Source: Tetramitus jugosus
Taxonomy: Eukaryota; Heterolobosea; Eutetramitea; Acrasida; Vahlkampfiidae
Assembly (NCBI GenBank): GCA_937625935.1
Contig: OW569352.1
Span: 496,001-560,000 of the forward strand
DNA length: 64,000 nucleotides
Direction: 5' to 3'
The translations under genes were made by a program, and so were the position numbers. Below, in pieces: positions 9,899 to 18,421 of the stretch; the first letter of the stretch is position 1; each line of letters starts with the position of its first letter. Under the pieces are notes generated by a model. That model had not been told where the DNA came from and searched no databases. It was given only the letters and a program-made list of their open reading frames with translations.

Positions 9899-10346
9899 AA
9901 ATTTCGTTTGTATTTGCATTTGCCGCCTTTTCCCTCTTTTTCGAATTAAAAAGCGCGCCAAATTCTTTAAAACCAACAAAATCTGGCGGTTGATATCCTT
10001 GTGTTCTGATTTGATTGTTTTCACTGTATTCGTTCATCTGGTAGCTTTAAGTTTTGATAGATTGAACTCCTCACTCGTCAAGATAGCCTTACACATTGTT
10101 CTGGACCTGTCATTTTTGAATTGAACGAAGAGAACGTGTGAATTTCGAGAACATTATGCATGCTTTTACCAAGCAGACAATAGAACAAACCTATTGCCTG
10201 CGGTTGTTTCCCAGACAAGAATCGATCGTGAAAAGTTTGGAAAATGAGAAGTTGAATCCACACTTGCAGTATGTTACAAACTTCTTCAACTTCTTTTTGA
10301 TGAGTGTGGGAGCACCCCATATGTAATAGCGCTCGTATGCGTCATC
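9899..10346. other. Intergenic or unresolved 5' exon region
   Basis: 448 bp before the gene at 10347. The frame of that gene is open upstream from 10248, and a different frame is open from 10138 to 10326 (Phe/Leu-rich). A 5' exon may therefore lie here, but I could not find a donor and acceptor pair that keeps the frame. Confidence 0.35.
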
Positions 10347-11444
10347 ATGTCAGTTTTTGGGGATGACTCATCCAATTTTTTATGTCAATCTTGTTATTCA
10401 AACAACAGATTAAATTGTAAAGGAACGAAAACTATTGCTTCCATTGTTCAGCACTTGACCATGAAATGGTTAAAGGCATTGCCTGATGGTCACTGTGTTC
10501 GTCTTTACCCTAAAAAGCTAAACTTTAGTTCCGTGGCTCATCAAGGATGGGGCGTATCGGATGGTGATAAGCTCACTATGAGACAGCTGTACATGGATCA
10601 ATGTGACTCGTCCACCACAACATCCCAAGCTCCTCATGTCGTTCAATTAGAGTACGATTTCGTGATCCCTGGCAGCACGAAACACTCGTTTGTAAATCCA
10701 AGCTCCATTTCCAGTTGTACGATGCAACCACAGTTGACAATTACTGCTCCAGCAGCCGTATCCAACAAGAATGAAAGACCCTTATCAACAGTTGGTAATG
10801 CCAAGACAGCAACTTATTCCAACATCCGAACTAATCTCAATGGAACAAGTCATTCGCTCGGACTGTCATCAACTAATGTGCATGACTTATCTCTCCCGAA
10901 CGGTGCAACATCGGATTCTTTTGATCTCGGCTCCTTTCTTTTAAATTCGAACAGTGGATTCGTACATGATGAGCATTTGCTCAATGCCACCAGTCAAAAA
11001 AGTCTTGGTGACAAGCTAATATCTAGCCAACCATTTTCCTTGGGTGAGTTATCGATACCACAGAGTCTGCAGAGTCGAATGTGGTCTCAACCAGATGTGA
11101 ATTCAAAAGGCAACCTGTTTTCAGGCACTATCAGCAACAGTGGTGGTCCTTCACTTGGTGTTAGTCTCGGTAGTATTTTGAATGGCAATGACAGCAATGT
11201 TTTAAAGTTGGATACAATTGATTCTGCTACGAGTTCGGCATTCACATTGACATCATTTGCTGATGCTATCCGTCAACAACCTGAACTCTCGTCGGTTCCA
11301 ATCTCCTCCTCGAGTACTAATGACAGCTTCAGTTTGCCTGGTAGCAGCACCAAGAAGAAGAGGAAGAGAATTACAGACTTTTTCGAACGATCTAATTCCA
11401 GCTCTAACACTAGCCGTACACGCAGTCCCCCGCGGAAAAAGTAG
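10347..11444 (+). CDS. Unknown protein with PIP-box-like C-terminal motif
   Basis: A 365-residue protein of unknown family. Residues 1-110 look folded, with Cys residues in LCQSCYSNNRLNC and a WGVSDGDKLTMRQLYMDQC segment. The middle is Ser/Asn-rich and disordered. The C-terminus has a basic run followed by RITDFFERS (residues about 341-349) and ends in an Arg/Ser/Pro tail. The I-x-x-F-F core is like a PCNA-interacting (PIP) box lacking the usual Gln, so a replication or repair role is possible but unproven. The N-terminus is uncertain: the frame is open upstream to 10248, so the true start may be an upstream exon. Confidence 0.55.
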   Translation: MSVFGDDSSNFLCQSCYSNNRLNCKGTKTIASIVQHLTMKWLKALPDGHCVRLYPKKLNFSSVAHQGWGVSDGDKLTMRQLYMDQCDSSTTTSQAPHVVQLEYDFVIPGSTKHSFVNPSSISSCTMQPQLTITAPAAVSNKNERPLSTVGNAKTATYSNIRTNLNGTSHSLGLSSTNVHDLSLPNGATSDSFDLGSFLLNSNSGFVHDEHLLNATSQKSLGDKLISSQPFSLGELSIPQSLQSRMWSQPDVNSKGNLFSGTISNSGGPSLGVSLGSILNGNDSNVLKLDTIDSATSSAFTLTSFADAIRQQPELSSVPISSSSTNDSFSLPGSSTKKKRKRITDFFERSNSSSNTSRTRSPPRKK

Positions 11445-11456
11445 TACTAACTATTA

Positions 11457-11480
11457 ATTCTATGGTGTTTTCCATAGAAT
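11457..11480. other. 3' UTR inverted repeat (9-bp stem)
   Basis: ATTCTATGG and CCATAGAAT form a perfect 9-bp stem with a 6-base loop (TGTTTT), 12 bases after the stop codon of the preceding gene. It may be an RNA hairpin in the 3' UTR. Its function is unknown. Confidence 0.5.
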
Positions 11481-11657
11481 CTGCTAACGTTAATCCGAGT
11501 GGTATTGGTTATGTGACACTCAACAGTGCTACTTTCTTCTGAAGGAGATTTTGAGCTCAAAAGATAATTTATTAGGAAAACCTTAAAAGGACAACTTTCT
11601 ACCGCAGGACGCTTCGTGTATATTACAAGTAGCAGTGGAGAATAGCACGAGTATCCT

Positions 11658-12623
11658 TCACTTATCAGCAACGAGATTAGAGACGATAAGAGCAGCAATC
11701 AGTGCTGCAAACATAATGCCGTTCCAAGAGAATGAAGTGTTTGAAACACAGAGACCGCTCTCTCTCAAGCTAGTAGGATCATGACCAGCTGCATTCCAAC
11801 CAGCTTCGTTTGGTGGATAGATAAACTTCTCATCCAAATCATGGGCATCCGGTCTGAGATGCGAACATGGCACAAATGCCTCATTTCTGAGTGAACTATA
11901 CTTTCCAATGGGTAAATCTCCCTTTGCACACCCGTCGTTCGTCTCAATACCGTTCTCACTCAATATTTGTTCGACTTTCTCGATCCATGGGCGATAAAAA
12001 CTGAGATCCTCTTCGTCGTCCTTGCTCAGTTCAAATGTATCAAACGGATTCGACATCACATTGTTGAACTCCATTAGATTTGTGGAGGAATAGAGATCAT
12101 TTGGGTCATCGATCGAATGATTCACAAACAACCCATTGCCAACATACTCTCGAATCGTTCTATATCGATTCAGATCATAATAACGATACAGGTAAATGGT
12201 AATTTCGCGCCCTTTCATATGGTCAGGCCAATTCTCTCGCAGTAACATACATTTCAGACCAAAGTGATATCCGGCGTCTAAATACTGTTGAACAATGAGA
12301 TTGAATGCCTTTGGTACATCACTCAGTCGAATGGAGAAGTGAATCTTCCAATCGGGTGCTCTGTGATGAGTAATGGCTTGTGCAATCCAGTACTGTCTGG
12401 CCTTCAGGGTAAAGAGACGACACCAACCATTGGAAGCACCCATAAAGTATCCCGTGCCATTCTGTTTGCATGTGATCATTTTGTTCTCTCTCAACAACCA
12501 ATCGTAATCGATCAATTCGAACGGATGGTCCTCTATGCTCTCATCACCTGGATCATTGATCAGCAATGGTGTTCCCTTGGAGGGAGCATTTTCAACGATG
12601 GTAGATTCTTGTGTGGTAGACAT
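11658..12623 (-). CDS. Tail-anchored protein resembling phosphothreonine lyases (OspF/SpvC family)
   Basis: A 321-residue intronless protein. Residues about 88-258 resemble the phosphothreonine lyase fold best known from bacterial type III effectors, which remove phosphate from MAPK phosphothreonine by beta-elimination. Visible counterparts of the family's catalytic set are Lys93 and His95 in DWKIHFSIRLSD, Lys124, Arg139 with Tyr144 in GREITIYLY, Arg247 in KYSSLRNEAF, and Arg257. The stretch KVEQILSENGI (about 216-226) followed by a Cys and a Gly-Asp also fits the family pattern. The N-terminal 85 residues are not recognised. The C-terminus has one hydrophobic span (about 302-317, GIMFAALIAALIVSNLV) near the end, which suggests a tail anchor facing the cytosol. 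The assignment rests on motif recall and is not searched; activity is inferred. Confidence 0.5.
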   Translation of the reverse strand: MSTTQESTIVENAPSKGTPLLINDPGDESIEDHPFELIDYDWLLRENKMITCKQNGTGYFMGASNGWCRLFTLKARQYWIAQAITHHRAPDWKIHFSIRLSDVPKAFNLIVQQYLDAGYHFGLKCMLLRENWPDHMKGREITIYLYRYYDLNRYRTIREYVGNGLFVNHSIDDPNDLYSSTNLMEFNNVMSNPFDTFELSKDDEEDLSFYRPWIEKVEQILSENGIETNDGCAKGDLPIGKYSSLRNEAFVPCSHLRPDAHDLDEKFIYPPNEAGWNAAGHDPTSLRESGLCVSNTSFSWNGIMFAALIAALIVSNLVADK

Positions 12624-12750
12624 TGCTTTATTACTCTGAGTAACAAGTCGTGTTTTGCTTTTTGTTTATTCCGTCAGGTCACTCAGTTCTCAAATTGTGG
12701 AACAAGTCCAACGACTACATCGGAAAGAATTGGATCAAAACAAAGGAAGT

Positions 12751-13296
12751 TTATTCTTCTTTGCTCAAGTGAGCCAATTCACTTGCATTCTGTTCCCAGT
12801 TCTGTCCATCAAACACCTCAATTTTCATCTTGATATTGTGGAAATTATCCAAACATCTCACATTGATGTCATATCCGTCAGGATTGCTTCTAGGAATGTA
12901 GAATGGGCTGATGCCACAAGTCTTGCAAAAGAAGTGCTTTGCAGTGTGTGCTGTACATGAGTCCAAGATAGAAGAAAACAACATGTGTGAGAAGGGACCA
13001 ATAGCGCTCAAAGAAAAAACACCAACAAGCAAACAGCTGACAAACAAAAGCTAAGACATACTTCCAAACGTGTAGCAAGACAAGTGCTCCTGAGAGGACT
13101 CTTTCAAGTCAAAATTTGACTTGGGAACAATGTAGTGCAAAAATCCCTTCTTTGTGCAAATGGAGCAATTGCAATCGAGCACATCGAGTACACTGGGACC
13201 GTTGAACGTTCCTACGACACCTCCACAATGACAGGATACTATATACTTGACCAATGTATCTTGATCGTTTTGTTGCGATGATTGCTCTTGGGACAT
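12751..13296 (-). CDS. CENP-V/GFA-domain protein (spliced)
   Basis: A 144-residue member of the GFA/CENP-V zinc-binding family. Exons are 13296-13062 and 12950-12751, with a 111-nt intron (GTATGT...TACAG). Splicing gives the continuous family segment SCYTFG-THTAKHFFCKTCG. Zinc ligands are visible: CHCGG near residue 20, the CNCSICTKKG block near residue 42, and CKTCGISPFYIPRSNPDGY, which is nearly the CENP-V consensus. The family includes animal CENP-V (microtubule and centromere binding) and bacterial glutathione-dependent enzymes. The close match in the C-terminal half favours the CENP-V branch. I chose the ATG at 13296 because of its AC-rich leader; an upstream in-frame ATG at 13425 would add 43 residues. 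Confidence 0.85.
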
Positions 13297-13494
13297 TGTT
13301 GTCGATGTTTTTTGTTGTTCAGGACGTGTTTTGTGAGCAATCAGTTCCAGTTCGAGGGGTATTATTCCTTCAAGAGAAGGAAATAGTTCAAAACTGGGTT
13401 TGAGCTCCCCAACCAAGAGATTCATGACAGAAGAAGATTGACTGATTTTTTTTATTGATACATATCATACAAGTGGAGGATATACAACCTAGGT

Positions 13495-14592
13495 CTAGAA
13501 GCAGCAACAACAACGAGAGTCATAAGGGCCAAAAAAGGCAGCCAATTCATAGTTACCACAGAAGACAGTGTAAAAGATTGTCATGAAGGCACTGATGCCA
13601 ACTGCACCACCCATCCAATATTTCTTGTTCTTCTTCTGCGTTGTTGATCCTTGGATGAGAGGAGTGGTGACTTCAGGTTCCAACACTGGTTCAATGTCAT
13701 CAGTCATGCTCTCCACCAACGGCTGAGTAATCTCCACCAATGGGGCACTATGACTAATCTCTAGGTTGGTTTCAGCTTGCTCTTGCTGTTCCTTAACAAG
13801 CACTTGTTCTTGTTCTGTGCTTTGCTCTGGATTTTTTTCGAATGGATTGTTTCTGAACAATGACAGATATAGCATGATGCAAATAGGATCTAGGTCGTTA
13901 CTAAAGTCAGTTGCTGAGACAATCTTTGGAACTCCCAGTGATTGAGAAGCCACATCAAGACAACTCGTTATTGTATCTTCGGCAGTTCTGTTGGCAGTGT
14001 CAATGCTCACAGAACTACCCAGAGACGACACCAGAGCTGCCAAAGCCTCTCCGCTAGCCCAATCATGATTGAAGTTGCTCACTGATCGATACTTATCCTT
14101 CAGCTTGTGATTAATCCAACTTAATAGATCTATTTCAGCAGTTTCAATCGTGGATGCAGTTCTAATGTGCCTTGATCGCGGTTTTTGCTTGAAGTTCCTT
14201 CGTGCATCACCAGAGATTTGATAATGAAACAGTACGGACCAGATGAGACCAAGAATCATTTTCAAATTTCCATCCACAATGTGCTCAGAGGACACACCCG
14301 TTAGAATCAATCCATCTACTCTACGAAGGTAATTGATTACCAACTGAACATTTGTTAACATTTTTACCCTTATTCTCGCATCCTGTTCTATTGGGTGTTC
14401 GAACTCAACTGAACTATCCTTATAGTACCTCGACAACTCCTGGATCAGGTGAATCAGATGATTACCGTCGGATAGTCCAGTCACAAGATCTTGGATCTCT
14501 GTTTGATATTTCCTTGATAAGAAAGCATTTATGTAGTTGGTGAAGACTCTTTGTTGGATGCAACTCGAGTGGGTATTGTTTGTGCTGTTCAT
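13495..14592 (-). CDS. Tandem calponin-homology protein with C-terminal membrane anchor
   Basis: A 365-residue protein. Residues about 12-125 form a first CH domain (VFTNYINAFLSRK, LVTGLSDGNHLIHLIQELS, NLKMILGLIWSVLFHYQI). About 150-253 form a second, weaker CH domain (DLLSWINHKLKDKY, FNHDWASGEALAALVSSL, DPICIMLYLSLFR). Tandem CH domains typically bind F-actin. A Gln/Glu-rich acidic linker follows. Then comes one hydrophobic span (about 327-350, WMGGAVGISAFMTIFYTVF) and a tail that ends in four consecutive Cys and a Phe, likely palmitoylated. This layout resembles actin-to-membrane linkers such as calmin, where paired CH domains precede a C-terminal anchor. Membrane identity is unknown. Confidence 0.8.
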   Translation of the reverse strand: MNSTNNTHSSCIQQRVFTNYINAFLSRKYQTEIQDLVTGLSDGNHLIHLIQELSRYYKDSSVEFEHPIEQDARIRVKMLTNVQLVINYLRRVDGLILTGVSSEHIVDGNLKMILGLIWSVLFHYQISGDARRNFKQKPRSRHIRTASTIETAEIDLLSWINHKLKDKYRSVSNFNHDWASGEALAALVSSLGSSVSIDTANRTAEDTITSCLDVASQSLGVPKIVSATDFSNDLDPICIMLYLSLFRNNPFEKNPEQSTEQEQVLVKEQQEQAETNLEISHSAPLVEITQPLVESMTDDIEPVLEPEVTTPLIQGSTTQKKNKKYWMGGAVGISAFMTIFYTVFCGNYELAAFFGPYDSRCCCCF

Positions 14593-14927
14593 TGCTTGTT
14601 ATTAATTTTTGTTTCTCAACAGCAACAATCATTCCATGACAAGAACACTTTTTATGTGAGCACCGTAAATCGATCAGTTGTTATCGGTTGGCGATTCGTC
14701 ATCTACGAATCCCCTCACACCATTTTGATCGGTTAGCTCCACTCCTTAATGCTGTTAACCAAAGCCCTATTGCCATACCAACTCGTGATTTTAGCTAAAG
14801 GATCGCTATGCTTCCACGGTGAACACTTGTACTGACTTGTTCTCTGTGAGAGGTTGCTTGCGCAAGCCCTTACCAATTGTTCGCCAATCAGCCTAAAAGC
14901 CGAAATTTCTTTAGTCTAAATATAGCG
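14593..14927. other. Intergenic upstream of tRNA-Ile
   Basis: 335 bp with no ORF of note. It holds the promoter of the minus-strand CH gene and 5' flank of the tRNA. A 12-nt palindrome, GCTTGCGCAAGC, is at about 14847-14858. Nothing else was recognised. Confidence 0.4.
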
Positions 14928-15000
14928 GGTCGTTTAGCTCAGTCGGTAGAGCGTTGGTCTAATAAGCCATTGGTCGCAGGTTCGATCCCTGCAACGACCA
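14928..15000 (+). tRNA. tRNA-Ile (anticodon AAT)
   Basis: A 73-nt cloverleaf without intron. The acceptor stem GGTCGTT pairs with AACGACC, followed by discriminator A at 15000. D-arm: GCTC...GAGC. Anticodon loop: CTAATAA, giving anticodon AAT (wobble A34, expected to become inosine). T-arm: GCAGG-TTCGATC-CCTGC. The B box is GGTTCGATCCC. A T5 run just downstream (15004-15008) is a Pol III terminator. The first pair of the anticodon stem is a T-T mismatch. CCA is not fully encoded, as expected in a nucleus-encoded tRNA. Confidence 0.95.
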
Positions 15001-15098
15001 CTCCTTTTTCAATTTGCCAGCTTTTAGTTTTGGTCTTTCGTTGATCTTAGAATGTGTGAGCCGTTCAGGGATGGATGACATTGGTTGTGAACAGTTTA

Positions 15099-16991
15099 TT
15101 AGTTGGACTGCAGATTTCTGATGCACAAATCCCATTGCTCGGCGTTGTCCCACAAGTCCTCAAGGATATAATTTCTACCAGGTGTCTGAATGATGAAATC
15201 CTTGTTTGATTTGACTTGCACAGACAGATCCTTGGACCATGGAATTACACCCTTGAGTGTCATTTTCTGTTCATCGACATAGAAGAACCTAGGTCGATCC
15301 GTTAATATAAGTTGTCTCTTCTTTGATGTCATTCTTCTTCGTTTGATGACCAAAGAGTGGAATTGAATCTTTTCATTCTTCAATAGGAATGAGTTGAATT
15401 TGGAGGCATCTCTAATCTGAGGTGGCATGGCGCTCAATGGTTTTATCCTCGGTGGCGTCTGCAAATGCAAAGTATTCCAATCGATGCCATTAAAGAATGG
15501 ATGTGCCTTCAATTCGGCATAACCACCTGGCCTGGCACCCAATCGATCATCAGGATTAATATGTAACAGCTCCTCTACCAGGCTCTTGGCATCGGATGGA
15601 AAATTGTCTGGAAAGTCGATCCGTCTGTTCAGAATCTTTTGAAATATGAGGTAATCAGAATCGCCAGAAAACGCATGATAACCTGTCAGGAATTGGAAAA
15701 TAATACAGCCGAGTGCCCACAAATCAGATCCATTCTTGCATGGTGCATTGTTTAGCACTTCCTAATAAGAATGAACAAAGCAAACAGACACACATAGAAT
15801 AATGTTGTCAGCATTTGAATTCTTTTCTCGCCATCATATTCATCATCATCACTCTTTTTCAACCATAACAACAACAACAAGAACAAGAACATGTATGTAA
15901 ACAACACACACACACACAACTAACGTGACACATACCGGTGATACATAATTTGCTGTCCCGCAAAACGTTTGCTTACTCTGTCTTCGTTGAATATCAGAAT
16001 TGTCCTTGATCATATCAGTTCCATTCTCAAGTATACGTGCTGTTCCAAAATCCGTAATCTTGAGATGCATCTGCTGATTCAGAATCAAATTCTCTGGTTT
16101 CATATCTCTGTGAATAATGTTCAATGAATGCATGTACTCTAGTCCATTGATAATCTCTGCAGTGTAGAATCGAGTGGCCTCCACAGTAAATGGCCCATAC
16201 TTTGTCAAAATGTCAAACATTTCACCGCCTGGTGCAAACTCTAGTGCAAAATCTAAAATGACATGTACATTGATTCATTCATTCATTGATTCATTCATGG
16301 GAGTATTTTGTCAATGTCATATTGTGTGTGATCGGTATATCATAGTGGTGAGTGTATTATAATTAGTCGTAGCAAGAGTTGTAGTAATTGAAGTAGTAGT
16401 AGCAGTAGTAGTAGTAGTAGTGGTAGTGAGTGTGCAAGTGTGAGGTCAATATAGTGTGTTCGCATGATGATTTGTATATTCAGTCAAATAATGAAGAGAA
16501 AAGTGTATTATTATACGTCATTGTTGTTATGATTCATTTGATGGGAGAATAGATCCAATGGATTCAGAGTACATTGACCATGAAACAGACACAAAATAGG
16601 AAAATGTTAGAATTATAATCTCAACAACAACAACAACAACAATTAATCGTTTCATCACTCATCACTTACACAAATTGTTGCTATCTTGAAAAGTACAAAA
16701 CAATTTTATAATGTTCGGATGGTCCATCATGTGCAACACTTGTTTCTCAATCTTGACCGTATTCACCTTATTTTCCTTTATAATCAACTTTTTTTCAATT
16801 TCCTTTGTCGCATATTTGACACCCGTTTTTTTAAAAGTGGTGAGAACAACGGTAGAATAAGCTCCTTTGCCCAACTCTTCACCAAACTCAAAATCGTCCT
16901 TTGTAATGATTTTTTGGTCGTCACTAATGCTCATGCGAGTCATGTGAGATGACAAGTGTGAAGTCGACGATGACGACAATGTTGATGTCAT
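15099..16991 (-). CDS. PDPK1: 3-phosphoinositide-dependent protein kinase 1 (spliced)
   Basis: A 433-residue AGC-family master kinase that phosphorylates the activation loops of other AGC kinases after PI3K signalling. Exons are 16991-16670, 16252-15936 and 15761-15099, with introns of 417 and 174 nt. Splicing restores SNNLYFALEFAPGGEMF and YVSP-EVLNN. Kinase motifs: GKGAYSTVV glycine loop, Lys in YATKEI, HRDMKPEN, DFGTA, and an activation loop with TFCGTANYVSPE, where Thr replaces the usual Ser. The C-terminal PH domain is present (RRRMTSKKRQLILTDRPRFF to the final Trp-containing helix), with the hallmark KGVIPWSKDLSV. It is shorter than human PDK1 mainly because of a short N-terminus and linker. 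The tRNA-Ile lies 98 bp beyond its 3' end. Confidence 0.93.
16272..16427. repeat. ATTC and AGT microsatellites inside PDK1 intron
   Basis: Within the 417-nt PDK1 intron, an (ATTC)n-like tract lies at about 16272-16298 and an (AGT)n tract with few interruptions at 16392-16427. Simple repeats may explain why this intron is longer than the others in the window. Confidence 0.8.
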
Positions 16992-17361
16992 TTTTTTTTC
17001 TCGTAGTTGTGTGAGAGCTATTATTGGTTGTTGTTTGTTGTTTGGTTGGATTGCTATCGACTACTGTTGTTGTTTGTGGCACAGTGAGTTGTTGAGGAGT
17101 TTTTTGAGAGGTGAGATGAGGAACGAAAGAAGTTGGGGCCTCAAAAATACCTCGAGTTGTGTGGTGCGTGTTTGTGCGTGATGACAGACATAACAAACAA
17201 ATTCGCCCTGTTGTTCCCCAAGTGTACAAAATCCCGAAGCAGTAAAACGAAACGAGTTGGTTTACTGAACACAACAAACCACTTTTTACGTCAAGTATCA
17301 TTGAGCGACAAGACATTCCTTTGCGAAAACTGGAATAGACCAAAAAATCGATAGCGATATC
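16992..17361. other. Divergent promoter interval
   Basis: 370 bp between the PDK1 start and the coiled-coil gene. A long open frame on the minus strand crosses it but is antisense to the next gene and low in complexity, so I treat the interval as non-coding promoter for both genes. Confidence 0.4.
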
Positions 17362-18072
17362 ATGATGGACGAACAAACTGCTCTCGCGCAATTTAACGAC
17401 CAAGTCAACCGTCTCTTCCGTATTCATCACACCCAATTGCGGTCGCTCCAGCGAAAGAGAGATGTCCAATCGTTGCAACTCACTCAAAAGAGGCACAATC
17501 GCGAAAAGCAACGAGCCGATCTCTCGCTGCGCATTCAAATCCTGGAACAGGAGAATGAAAGATTGAGGCACTTGTGCAAACAAGAGGCTAAAGCAAGGCA
17601 ACAATACCATAAGATTAGGAAACAACAGCAACGAATGACAGTGATGAACCAGTCGAGTACGAACAAGCGAAAGCAATCTGTTGGAAAGCACTTCAACGAT
17701 GAAAGCTCAGCAATGATATCAGAGGTACCTTGGAGAGCGACAACACAGCATGACGAAGATACTCAGAACGATGACAATTGTCAAACTCCATCCTCTGCAG
17801 CTCAACCGTGCTCCTCGTCATACACAGCATCGTCTGTGGCAGCTCAGAGGCGTGACACAACCTCTCCTCACTCTGTCCATAATAACAACAACAACAACAA
17901 TACCCATAACAACAGGATTCCAACGTCTATTGTGATCTCCCCTGAGAAGCAGAAGCCGCAACGTTCATTGGCAACAGAAAAAGATTTGGAGAACCATTCA
18001 CGGAGAGCAAATCAATCAAAGAACAGAGATGTCGTTGTAATTCGGCTGCCTGAGACCCAAGTTGAAGAATAA
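17362..18072 (+). CDS. Coiled-coil, Asn/Gln-rich protein of unknown function
   Basis: A 236-residue protein. Residues about 15-95 form a basic, heptad-patterned coiled coil (FRIHHTQLRSLQRKRDVQSL, RADLSLRIQILEQENERLRH). This is leucine-zipper-like but has no clear bZIP basic motif before it. The rest is polar and probably disordered, with an Asn tract near residue 173 and basic patches near 100 and 195. The last residues are hydrophobic and acidic (DVVVIRLPETQVEE). No family is recognised. It is followed on the same strand by another Gln-rich protein. Confidence 0.55.
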   Translation: MMDEQTALAQFNDQVNRLFRIHHTQLRSLQRKRDVQSLQLTQKRHNREKQRADLSLRIQILEQENERLRHLCKQEAKARQQYHKIRKQQQRMTVMNQSSTNKRKQSVGKHFNDESSAMISEVPWRATTQHDEDTQNDDNCQTPSSAAQPCSSSYTASSVAAQRRDTTSPHSVHNNNNNNNTHNNRIPTSIVISPEKQKPQRSLATEKDLENHSRRANQSKNRDVVVIRLPETQVEE

Positions 18073-18421
18073 TGGCGATACTGTTGAAAATTCGAGTGTT
18101 GGTCTTGTAGTTAAAAGGTCAAAAGGTGTCGCACATCACTACCGATTTTGATTGCGAAATCAGCCGTTCATTTCGTTTTATCGTTGTCGCTGATTGGAAC
18201 TCGCGAGTTCCAAGGGTGCATTTTATTTATGATTGAGCGTTCAACGCAATTTTGACCTCTACAAAGGGTCCGATATCCAATATCCCAATAGCTCGAAGAC
18301 TGACTCTTTCTGGCTCAGTCCAAACAACAACAACAACAAATAAAACAAAAGATCATTGGCAGTATATTCATCTATTGTCGTTAGTATTTATTAAGACCAC
18401 CATTTCATATGAACAGAGAAC
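18073..18421. other. Intergenic with a perfect 20-bp palindrome
   Basis: 349 bp before the Gln-rich gene at 18422. It contains the palindrome at 18194-18213 (separate entry) and a CAA repeat near 18327-18340. Confidence 0.5.
18194..18213. promoter_or_regulatory. Perfect 20-bp palindrome, possible dimer binding site
   Basis: TTGGAACTCGCGAGTTCCAA equals its own reverse complement. It contains NruI-like TCGCGA at its centre. It sits 209 bp upstream of the next start codon and 122 bp after the previous stop. A binding site for a homodimeric regulator is possible; this is inference from symmetry only. Confidence 0.35.

Noticed and set aside
10156-10269. Possible 5' exon of the PIP-motif gene with a GTG...CAG intron
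   Set aside because: The donor GTGAAA is poor and the phases of the two sides do not match.
16924-17691. Long minus-strand ORF (255 aa)
   Set aside because: It overlaps both the PDK1 start and the coiled-coil gene in antisense, and is rich in Thr/Asn/Leu without domain character. The plus-strand coiled-coil gene explains the region better.
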